From an uncultured Clostridia bacterium (GTDB lineage: Bacteria > Bacillota > Clostridia > TANB77 > CAG-508), in assembly GCA_934141445.1 (NCBI GenBank), contig CAKPCF010000020.1, positions 1 through 31,800 of the forward strand: a stretch of 31,800 nucleotides of DNA. Direction: 5' to 3'. The notes below the pieces were generated by a model that had not been told where the DNA came from, searched no databases, and saw nothing but the letters and a program-made list of their open reading frames with translations. Shown here one piece after another: positions 23,688 through 30,354 of this stretch. The first letter of the stretch is position 1. Each line of letters starts with the position of its first letter. Position numbers and translations under genes: made by a program.

Positions 23688-24593
23688 ATGGAAGAAAAAT
23701 TTAAATCTGGTTTTATATCTTTAGTTGGAAGAACAAATGTAGGAAAGTCAACTTTATTAAATGCTTTAACAGGAGAAAGAGTTGCTATTGCAACTAGCAA
23801 GCCTCAAACTACAAGAACAGCAATAAAAGCTATTATAAATGGTGATAATTATCAAATGGTAATTACAGATACACCTGGTATTCATAAACCTAAAACAAAA
23901 CTAAGTGAAACAATGGTAGATACAGCTTTTAAAATGCTTTCAGAGGTCGATTGTATAATGTTTTTGATAGAAGCAACTTCAACTGAAATAGGCAGAGGAG
24001 ATAGCAGAATTTTAGAAAAGATAAAAGAAAGCAAAAAGCCTTGTATATTAGTTATAAACAAAATTGATTTAGTAAAAAAAGAAAATCTTTTGAAATTGAT
24101 GGAAATGTATAGCAAAGAATATAATTTTTCTGCAGTAGTTCCAATTTCAGCAGAAAAGCATCAAGGAATTGATATGTTAATAGAAGAAATTCTAAAACTA
24201 TTACCAGAAGGTCCAAAATACTATGCAGATGATGAATATACAGACCAAACAGCAAGACAAATGTCAGAAGAAATCATTAGAGAAAAAGCATTAAAATTAT
24301 TAAATGATGAAGTACCACATGGCATTTATGTTGAAGTTGAAAAATTTGCATATAGAAAAACATCAAAGCACGAAGATATATATGATATAGATGCTACAAT
24401 ATATTGTTTAAGAGAATCACATAAAGGAATTATAATTGGAAAAGGTGGAAATCTTTTGAAAAGAATAGCAACTTATGCAAGACAAGATATTGAAGATATG
24501 CTTGGCACAAAAGTCAACTTAAAAGTTTGGGTAAAAGTAAAACCAGATTGGCAAGAAAATGATAGCATTGTTAATAAATTTAAATTAAAGTAA
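23688..24593 (+). CDS. era: GTPase Era
   Basis: An essential GTPase that binds the 3' end of 16S rRNA in small-subunit assembly. 301 residues, typical length. G1 GRTNVGKS is at 14-21, the switch stretch SKPQTTR at 37-43, G3 DTPG at 61-64, G4 NKID at 124-127, and SAEKHQG serves as G5. The C-terminal KH domain carries the LRESHKGIIIGKGGNLLKRI stretch. Ribosome binding site TGGAAAGG. Followed by yqzL and recO on the same strand. Confidence 0.97.
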   Translation: MEEKFKSGFISLVGRTNVGKSTLLNALTGERVAIATSKPQTTRTAIKAIINGDNYQMVITDTPGIHKPKTKLSETMVDTAFKMLSEVDCIMFLIEATSTEIGRGDSRILEKIKESKKPCILVINKIDLVKKENLLKLMEMYSKEYNFSAVVPISAEKHQGIDMLIEEILKLLPEGPKYYADDEYTDQTARQMSEEIIREKALKLLNDEVPHGIYVEVEKFAYRKTSKHEDIYDIDATIYCLRESHKGIIIGKGGNLLKRIATYARQDIEDMLGTKVNLKVWVKVKPDWQENDSIVNKFKLK

Positions 24594-24657
24594 ATATAAA
24601 ATAAGAGTATAAATCTTCTAAAATTACAAAAGATAAGCTCGGAGGAGTGAATTTAAT

Positions 24658-24804
24658 ATGACAAAACAATTTGCGTGGAATAAGTTTAAAGAAACTGGAG
24701 CAGTTGATGCATATTTAGAATTTATAGAAGCAAGAAACATAGAGGAAAATAATAAGGTAAGAGAAGATGAAACAATTAAAAGTAAATGGAATAGTTATAG
24801 CTGA
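24658..24804 (+). CDS. yqzL: YqzL-like small protein
   Basis: A 48-residue product that starts MTKQFAWNKFKETGAVDAYL, fitting the YqzL pattern of F-x-W-x-x-F-x-x-T-G-x-I/V-x-x-Y-L; such genes lie between era and recO in many Firmicutes, as here. The function is unknown. The site GGAGGAGTG is very strong. The 3' end overlaps the first 38 bases of recO in another frame, so recO translation is probably coupled to that of yqzL. Confidence 0.8.
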   Translation: MTKQFAWNKFKETGAVDAYLEFIEARNIEENNKVREDETIKSKWNSYS

Positions 24805-25495
24805 AAATAATATGGGTGATTTTGATAAAATGCTTACAATATTGACTCCAAATTTAGGAAAAATTGGGTGCAGTGCTAGAGGTGCGAGAAGGCCCAAAAG
24901 TCTTCTTCTTAGCGGTACCCAATTTTTGTGCTTTGGAGAGTATATGTTATTTAAAGGTTCAGAGACTTATTCTATAAATTCATGTGAAACTATTGAACTT
25001 TTTTATAATATTAGAACAGATTTAGACAAATTGATGTATGCTTCATATATAACTAAAATAATAAATGATGTTACTACTGAAAATCAAAATTCATATAATA
25101 CTTTAAAGTTATTTTTAAATACTTTATATTGTATTTCAGAAACAGATAAGAATTTAGATTTTATAACTTCTGTTTTTAAATTGAGAATTTTGAAAATATT
25201 GGGATTTACACCAAATGTAAAGGAATGTGTTGCTTGTAAGAGCAAAGATGAAATAAAATATTTTAGCATAAAAGATAATGGTTTTAAGTGTAAAAATTGT
25301 GGAAAACAAGATACAAGTTGTATCGAAATAAGTAGTGCAACAGAAAATGCAATAAAATATGTTATATTAGCAGATTCAAAAAAGATATTTTCATTTTCAA
25401 TATCTGAAACAAGTTTAAGAGAATTAAAAATGATAGCAGATATTTATTTGAATGAAAAATTAGAAAAAGAATACAAGTTAGACAAATTATTTTAA
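24767..25495 (+). CDS. recO: DNA repair protein RecO
   Basis: RecO works with RecF/RecR to load RecA and to anneal DNA strands. 242 residues, typical length. It starts with an OB-fold domain (KVNGIVIAENNMGDFDKMLTIL, then GARRPKS) and has a zinc-finger in the second half: CVACKSK and, about 20 residues on, CKNCGKQ. The start ATG at 24767 lies within yqzL, with AAGGTAAGAG as the ribosome binding site. It is the last gene of the era unit. Confidence 0.93.
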   Translation: MKQLKVNGIVIAENNMGDFDKMLTILTPNLGKIGCSARGARRPKSLLLSGTQFLCFGEYMLFKGSETYSINSCETIELFYNIRTDLDKLMYASYITKIINDVTTENQNSYNTLKLFLNTLYCISETDKNLDFITSVFKLRILKILGFTPNVKECVACKSKDEIKYFSIKDNGFKCKNCGKQDTSCIEISSATENAIKYVILADSKKIFSFSISETSLRELKMIADIYLNEKLEKEYKLDKLF

Positions 25496-25567
25496 ATATA
25501 AAAATTTTGAAATTGAGTTATAAAAGCTTAATATGTGTGAAAATTTTGTAAATTGTATAAAAATCAC

Positions 25568-25596
25568 TTGCCAAAATGGAGAAACATTTATATAAT
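25568..25596 (+). promoter_or_regulatory. Promoter of hpf
   Basis: TTGCCA at 25568-25573, 17-base spacer, TATAAT at 25591-25596, about 49 bases before the start codon. Confidence 0.75.
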
Positions 25597-25644
25597 GAAG
25601 TTGCAAAAATGCAATATACAAAAAAGAAAAAGGAGTGATTTGTT

Positions 25645-26172
25645 ATGAATCTAACAATAACAGGAAAAGAATTAAAAGCTACAGAAGCAATTAAGGAGTA
25701 TGTAGAGAAAAAATTAACAAGAATAGAAAAATATTTCGAAGGATGCGAAATGGACGTAAATGTTACAATAAAAAACGAAAAAACAGTTCAAGTAGCTGAA
25801 TTCTATGTATCTGTAAATGGAAATATCTATAAAGCTAGTGCAGATGAAAAAGATTTATATGCATCTATTGATAAAGATATTGATATATTAGAAGGACAAA
25901 TTAGAAAAATGAAAGCTAAAAGAGAAAAAATGCAAAAAGATTCTTCTATTAAACAAATGTCTTTTTCAGGAGAAGAAGCTAAAGTTGTTGAAAACGAAAT
26001 AGTAAAAGTATTACATTATGATATTAGACCAATTTCAATTGAAGATGCTCAAATGAAATTAGAAGAAAACAGAAATATGTTGTTCTTACCTTTCATCAAT
26101 GTAGATACAGGCAAAGTAAATGTTATTTATAAAAAAGAAAATAACTATGGTTTAGTAGAACCAGAAGCATAA
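25645..26172 (+). CDS. hpf: Ribosome hibernation-promoting factor, long form
   Basis: Binds the decoding region of the 30S subunit and dimerises 70S ribosomes into inactive 100S particles in stationary phase. The 175 residues comprise an N-terminal RaiA/YfiA domain (MNLTITGKELKATEAIKEYV, then KLTRIEKYF and D-K-D-I-D-x-L-E-x-Q-I-R-K) and a C-terminal dimerisation domain (ISIEDAQMKLEENRNMLFLPFINVDTGK-type, about 125-170) joined by a charged linker. This makes it the long form typical of Firmicutes. Ribosome binding site AAAAAGGAGTG. It has its own promoter and terminator. Confidence 0.95.
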   Translation: MNLTITGKELKATEAIKEYVEKKLTRIEKYFEGCEMDVNVTIKNEKTVQVAEFYVSVNGNIYKASADEKDLYASIDKDIDILEGQIRKMKAKREKMQKDSSIKQMSFSGEEAKVVENEIVKVLHYDIRPISIEDAQMKLEENRNMLFLPFINVDTGKVNVIYKKENNYGLVEPEA

Positions 26173-26183
26173 ATAAAACTTTG

Positions 26184-26216
26184 AAAGCAGGATTAAGTAT
26201 CCTGCTTTTTTTTGTT
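26184..26216 (+). terminator. Terminator of hpf
   Basis: AGCAGGAT pairs with ATCCTGCT around a short TAAGT loop, followed by eight T. Confidence 0.9.
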
Positions 26217-26287
26217 TAAAATTTCCAGTTTATTTTTTTTATTTCGTGGAAATATAATAGTGAAATTACATTTAAAAATGTTTTTTC

Positions 26288-26333
26288 AAACAATGATAAT
26301 TGTTTATTTAATAAGAAAATTATTTTCTTATTA
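26288..26333 (+). repeat. Two tandem perfect palindromes in the SASP leader
   Basis: AAACAAT/ATTGTTT around 26288-26305 and, directly after, TAATAAGAAAA (26309-26319) with TTTTCTTATTA (26323-26333), an 11-bp perfect stem with loop TTA. They lie 37 bases before the spore protein start. Confidence 0.6.
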
Positions 26334-26369
26334 GATAAGCTGTTAATAATTTTCGGAGGTGAATTTATA

Positions 26370-26570
26370 ATGACAAGTAGTAATAAGAAAGTAGTTCCAG
26401 AAGCAATGGATTCTTTAGAAAAATTCAAATATGAGGTTGCATCAGAAGTTGGTGTTAACTTAAAAAACGGTTACAACGGAAATATCTCTGCAAGAGATGC
26501 AGGAAAAATCGGTGGTAACATGGTTAGAAAGATGATTGAACAAGCTGAAAACCAAATGTTAAACAAATAG
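26370..26570 (+). CDS. Small acid-soluble spore protein, alpha/beta type
   Basis: Coats spore DNA, shifts it to an A-like form and protects it from UV and heat. The 66 residues carry both family signatures: the germination-protease region K-Y-E-V-A-S-E-V-G-V (E-I/V-A-x-E), and GYNGNISARDAGKIGGNMVRKMI with the G-x-x-x-x-R-x-x-G-x-x-G-G pattern. The ribosome binding site TCGGAGGTG is very strong, as expected for a massively expressed protein. It is monocistronic with its own terminator. I see no convincing sigma-G promoter in 26217-26369. This gene is direct evidence that the organism makes endospores. Confidence 0.95.
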   Translation: MTSSNKKVVPEAMDSLEKFKYEVASEVGVNLKNGYNGNISARDAGKIGGNMVRKMIEQAENQMLNK

Positions 26571-26610
26571 TTTAATTTATAGATTTAGCTAATAAAATAT
26601 TATTTTAATA

Positions 26611-26646
26611 GATGCTAGAGTGATGAAAATTGCTCTAGCATTTTTA
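26611..26646 (+). terminator. Terminator of the spore protein gene
   Basis: ATGCTAGAG pairs with CTCTAGCAT around a ten-base loop, followed by five T. Confidence 0.9.
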
Positions 26647-26685
26647 TATAATAACAAAAAAATACATATATTGACATTGCATTTG

Positions 26686-26713
26686 TTGTAAAAAAATGTA
26701 ATAATAATATAAT
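26686..26713 (+). promoter_or_regulatory. Putative promoter of the HAD phosphatase gene
   Basis: TTGTAA at 26686-26691 and TATAAT at 26708-26713 with a 16-base spacer, about 28 bases before the start codon. A TTGACA at 26671 is too far from this -10. Confidence 0.5.
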
Positions 26714-26741
26714 GAAATGAACAAGAGAAAAGGAGTAGTTT

Positions 26742-27626
26742 ATGTATAAAATAGTAGCAGTTGATTTAGATGGAACTTTATTAAATTCAGCAGGTGAAGT
26801 TTCAGAGTACACAAAGGGAGTGATACAGAAAGCTATAAATAGAGGTACTGATGTAATTTTAGCTTCAGGAAGGCCAATAAATTCAGTAGAAAGTATTGCC
26901 TATGAGATTGGTTCTAAAAATTATTTAATTTCTGGTAATGGAGCAGTTGTGTATGATATTTCTAAAAAAGAAACTATATATGATAGATTTTTAAATAAGG
27001 AGCAAGTTTTAAAAATTGTAAAAATTTGTGAAGATAATAGTATATATTGTAATGTGTATACAGAACTTGAAGTAATAGCAAAAAGTTTAAGTTATAATGT
27101 TTTATTTTATCATAAGGAGAATGCAAAAAAGGCAGAAGGCAAGAGAACTAATATAAATATTGTACCTAACATGTATAAATATATTGAAGAATTACCAAAT
27201 GATAAATTTTTAAAAGTTACAGTTTGTGATGACAATAGAATGATTTTTAATAGTATAGTAAGAAAACTAAAAATGATGAATGATATAGATGTTTTAGATG
27301 TATCACATATGTCTAGAAAGATAATAAAAGATGGTACAAATGAAGTTCCGATTGAATATTTCTATACAGAAATAACAAATAAAAATGTAAATAAATGGAC
27401 AGCAATTCAGTTTTTGATAAATAAATTACATATTGCAAGAGAGGATGTTATTGGAATAGGAGACAATGTCAATGATAAAGAAATGATTGAAAATGCAGGA
27501 TTAGGAGTAGTTATGGGAAATGGAAGTCCTGCAATGAAAGAGATTGCTGATGTTGTAGTTGGAGATAATAATTCTGAAGGTGTCGCAGAAGTTATAAAGA
27601 GATTTGTACTAGAAGATTATACATAG
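26742..27626 (+). CDS. Cof-type HAD phosphatase
   Basis: A haloacid dehalogenase superfamily phosphatase of the Cof (IIB) class, acting on sugar phosphates or similar small metabolites. The 294 residues show motif I DLDGTLLNS with Asp8 as nucleophile and Asp10, motif II SGRP near 41-44, a cap domain in the middle, and motif III GIGDNVNDKEMIENAGLGV with the catalytic acidic pair, then MGNGSPAMKEIADVV. Ribosome binding site AAAAGGAGTAG. Single-gene unit between the spore protein and the Tad locus. The substrate cannot be told from the sequence. Confidence 0.93.
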   Translation: MYKIVAVDLDGTLLNSAGEVSEYTKGVIQKAINRGTDVILASGRPINSVESIAYEIGSKNYLISGNGAVVYDISKKETIYDRFLNKEQVLKIVKICEDNSIYCNVYTELEVIAKSLSYNVLFYHKENAKKAEGKRTNINIVPNMYKYIEELPNDKFLKVTVCDDNRMIFNSIVRKLKMMNDIDVLDVSHMSRKIIKDGTNEVPIEYFYTEITNKNVNKWTAIQFLINKLHIAREDVIGIGDNVNDKEMIENAGLGVVMGNGSPAMKEIADVVVGDNNSEGVAEVIKRFVLEDYT

Positions 27627-27690
27627 AGGTAAGAAAAAGTAACAGAAATATTACAATAATATGATTTTTTTGTTACATCTAGTACAATTA

Positions 27691-27719
27691 TTGTTTTTAG
27701 AGCATAAATATTGTAAAAT
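27691..27719 (+). promoter_or_regulatory. Putative promoter of the Tad pilus operon
   Basis: TTGTTT at 27691-27696, 17-base spacer, TAAAAT at 27714-27719, 70 bases before the first gene. Confidence 0.5.
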
Positions 27720-27788
27720 AAAAATAAATGATTTATTTAGGTAAATTTGTATAAAAATTAGGATAAATGTCTAAGGAGGTTTTTTAAT

Positions 27789-28760
27789 ATGGCTGTTAAT
27801 CCAATGCAAAGAAGAGCAAGAAACTCATTTTTATTAGGTTTTTTACTTGCTCTTATAATTATGGTATGTGTAGTGGTTATATTACTAGCAAGAATAAGAA
27901 GTTTAAATGAGGCAAAGGAACTTTTAGAGAGCAAGCAAAGAAAAGTTCTAGTTGCGATGTCAGATTTAAAATCAGGTGAAGAAGTTACAATGGATTCTTT
28001 CAAAATGGAAACTGTTCAAACAACAATGGATACAACTCAAATTGTAAGCAGTGATGATTTTGAATTTTTAGATGAAAATGGTGATATTATAGAAAAATAT
28101 GACCAAAATGGAAATCCAATGACTAAAAAAATGGTTATGAAGATTGATGTTCCTGCAAATTCAATGGTAACAAAAGATATGATTGTTGAAGATGGAGAAC
28201 AAACAAAAGATGACCAAAGAATTCAAGAATATAATATGATTATTTTACCATCAGAACTTAGAAATGGTGATTATGTAGATATTCGTATTCGTTTCCCAAA
28301 GGGACAAGATTATATTATTTTAGCTAAGAAAAAAATTATTCAATGTACATCTGATACAATTTGGATAAAATTAAGTGAAGAAGAAATCTTAAGTTTAGGA
28401 AATGCAATAGTTGAATCTTACACAGCTGAAGGTACAAAATTGTATGCAACAACTTATTCAGAGCCAGGAATGCAAAATGCTGCAACACCTACTTATGCTG
28501 TTAGCGAAGCTGTATTAAATTTAATAAATTCAGACCCAAATATTCGTGAAGAAGCAAGAAATGCTTTATGGAGCAGATATAATTCACAAGGACAAAGTTC
28601 ACAAAGAGTTGGACAAATTGATGCTATGTTATCTGCTTATGAAGATGGAAGAGCAAGCTCAGTTGAATCAGGAATTGAAGAAGAAATTACAAGCTTAAAG
28701 AATGCAAGAGAAGAATTTGTTCAAGAATTAGATGGAACAGGTGAAGTTGGTAGAAAATAA
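27789..28760 (+). CDS. cpaB: CpaB-like SAF-domain protein of the Tad/Flp pilus
   Basis: CpaB/RcpC proteins belong to the envelope part of the Tad pilus machine. The 323 residues begin with a basic cytoplasmic end (QRRARNS) and one membrane helix (about 14-34), then the SAF domain (RKVLVAMSDLKSGEEVTMDSF), an acidic insertion with an E-N-G-D-x-x-x-K-Y-D-x-N-G-N-P repeat-like stretch, and the RcpC/CpaB region (EYNMIILPSELRNGDYVDIR). The C terminus is a charged, probably coiled segment with EEEITSLKNAREEF. The site AAGGAGG is strong. It opens the operon, followed 17 bases later by the first P-loop protein. In this Gram-positive setting there is no outer membrane, so the role differs from that in Caulobacter. 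Confidence 0.85.
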   Translation: MAVNPMQRRARNSFLLGFLLALIIMVCVVVILLARIRSLNEAKELLESKQRKVLVAMSDLKSGEEVTMDSFKMETVQTTMDTTQIVSSDDFEFLDENGDIIEKYDQNGNPMTKKMVMKIDVPANSMVTKDMIVEDGEQTKDDQRIQEYNMIILPSELRNGDYVDIRIRFPKGQDYIILAKKKIIQCTSDTIWIKLSEEEILSLGNAIVESYTAEGTKLYATTYSEPGMQNAATPTYAVSEAVLNLINSDPNIREEARNALWSRYNSQGQSSQRVGQIDAMLSAYEDGRASSVESGIEEEITSLKNAREEFVQELDGTGEVGRK

Positions 28761-28777
28761 TTTGTAAGGAGGAAGAA

Positions 28778-29461
28778 ATGGAAGAAATTGCTTTTATAGG
28801 TGGTTATGATAAAACAGATTTAGTGCTTTATATTGCAAGGATATTAACTGTACTAAAAAAGAGAGTTTTAGTTATAGATACTACCTTATTACAAAAATCA
28901 AGATATATAGTTCCAGTTATGACTCCTTCTCAAAAATATATAACAACTTATGAAGATATAGATGTTGCTGTTGGATTCAAGGGATATCAAGACATAAAAG
29001 AATATTTAGGTGTAGATAAATTATTATATGATTATGTATTGTTTGATGTGGATTCTTCAGCATACTATGAATTTTACCAATTAGAAAAAGTAGAAAAGCA
29101 ATTTTTTGTAACATCATTTGATTTATATAGCTTGAGAAAAGGATTGAGTGTATTTACTAAATTAAAAAATAAAATAAATGTTACAAAAGTTTTATTTACA
29201 AAAGATATGCTTCAAGAGGAAGATGACTACTTAAATTTTCTATCACAAAACTTAAAAATAAAGTGGAGTAAAGATATAGTCTTTTTCCCTTTTGAAACTT
29301 CAGATTTGAATGCAATATATACAAATCAAAGATATGCAAGAATTAGCTTTAGTGGCGTAAGTTCTTCTTATGTTGATAGTGTAATGTTTATGGCAGAAAT
29401 GATAACTGGAAAGAGTCAAGGTGAAGTTAAAAAAGCTGTTAAGTATATAAAAGAAAATTAG
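28778..29461 (+). CDS. MinD/ParA-like protein of the Tad locus, degenerate P-loop (first)
   Basis: A 227-residue protein with the outline of a deviant-Walker ATPase: an N-terminal beta strand and loop IAFIGGYDKTDL where a MinD/ParA protein has K-G-G-x-G-K-T, then VLVIDTT, YDYVLFDVDSS as a Walker B-like strand, and FVTSFDLYSLRKGLSVF. The Gly before the Lys is Asp here and the signature first lysine is missing, so ATP use is doubtful. By place it resembles a TadZ/CpaE-type localisation protein. It has AAGGAGGAAG upstream and lies between CpaB and a second protein of the same general fold. I cannot assign it to a named family with confidence. Confidence 0.65.
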   Translation: MEEIAFIGGYDKTDLVLYIARILTVLKKRVLVIDTTLLQKSRYIVPVMTPSQKYITTYEDIDVAVGFKGYQDIKEYLGVDKLLYDYVLFDVDSSAYYEFYQLEKVEKQFFVTSFDLYSLRKGLSVFTKLKNKINVTKVLFTKDMLQEEDDYLNFLSQNLKIKWSKDIVFFPFETSDLNAIYTNQRYARISFSGVSSSYVDSVMFMAEMITGKSQGEVKKAVKYIKEN

Positions 29462-29479
29462 GAAGAAAGAAGGAGTAAT

Positions 29480-30331
29480 ATGGCAATAATTGCTTTTTGG
29501 AGTGCAGAAAAAAGAGAATGTGGACAAACACTTTCTATGGCTGCAGTTGCAACATATATGTGTGTTCAACATAATTATAAAACTTTAATGGTAAATGCAA
29601 CATTTCAAAATAATGCATTAGAACGTTGTTTCTGGAACTTGAAAAAATCAAATAAAGTTGCTAAGCAATTGAATAGTGGAAAAATAGATATTGCATCTGG
29701 AGCAGAAGGTTTAGTAAGTGCAATTGCTAGTAATAAAGTTACTCCTGAAGTTATTTCTAGCTATACCAAGGTTGTTTATAAAGATAGATTAGATGTATTA
29801 ACAGGATTAAAAACACCGATAAGAGAAGATTTTGAGAAATCTTTAATGCTATATAAAGACTTATTAAATACAGCAAATAAATATTATGATTTTGTTTTTG
29901 TTGATGTTGAAAAAAGCTTGGATAGAGATACAACAAAAGCAATATTAGATTGTGCGAGCCTTATTATTTATGTAATGCCACCAAATTTACAGCTAATAGA
30001 TAAATATATTGAAAATGCACAAAGTATGAAGATTTTACAAAAGAATAATATGATACCATTACTGGCAAGATCAGATAGTTTGTCTCAATACAATTCAAAA
30101 AATGTTGGAAAATACATAAATGAAAAAGGAATAATGCCAACAATTCCATATAATACACAATTTATGGAGGCAGCTTGTGAAGCTAAAGTAGCTCACATGT
30201 TTTTAAACAATTATATGAGAAAGAAGACATCTAATTCAATAATTGATAAAGAAAGTAGATTTTATCAAGATATACAAGAAGTAGACAATAAAATAATTTA
30301 TAAATTACAAGAGTTACAATATCTAACATAA
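29480..30331 (+). CDS. tadZ: TadZ/CpaE-like ATPase of the Tad locus, degenerate P-loop (second)
   Basis: TadZ proteins are MinD/ParA-like and place the Tad pilus machine in the cell. The 283 residues start MAIIAFWSAEKRECGQTLSM, the position of the P-loop; the catalytic Gly-Lys is Gly-Gln, so the Walker A lysine is lost. The Walker B-like strand DFVFVDVEKS is kept, as is LIIYVMPPNLQLIDKY, typical of MinD-like proteins. TadZ proteins with atypical Walker A motifs are known, so it may bind nucleotide weakly or not hydrolyse it. Site AAGAAGGAG. It lies 18 bases behind the first P-loop protein and 23 bases before the CpaF-like gene, with which it surely shares a transcript. Confidence 0.75.
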   Translation: MAIIAFWSAEKRECGQTLSMAAVATYMCVQHNYKTLMVNATFQNNALERCFWNLKKSNKVAKQLNSGKIDIASGAEGLVSAIASNKVTPEVISSYTKVVYKDRLDVLTGLKTPIREDFEKSLMLYKDLLNTANKYYDFVFVDVEKSLDRDTTKAILDCASLIIYVMPPNLQLIDKYIENAQSMKILQKNNMIPLLARSDSLSQYNSKNVGKYINEKGIMPTIPYNTQFMEAACEAKVAHMFLNNYMRKKTSNSIIDKESRFYQDIQEVDNKIIYKLQELQYLT

Positions 30332-30354
30332 ATATAAAGGGGAGGAAGCCTTTA

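Noticed and set aside
26671..26676. TTGACA as the -35 of the HAD gene
   Set aside because: It is 31 bases from the only good -10 at 26708; no -10-like hexamer lies 16-18 bases after it.
27640..27676. GTAACA/TGTTAC inverted repeat after the HAD gene as a terminator
   Set aside because: Only six base pairs with a large AT-rich loop, and the T-run lies inside the loop rather than after the stem.
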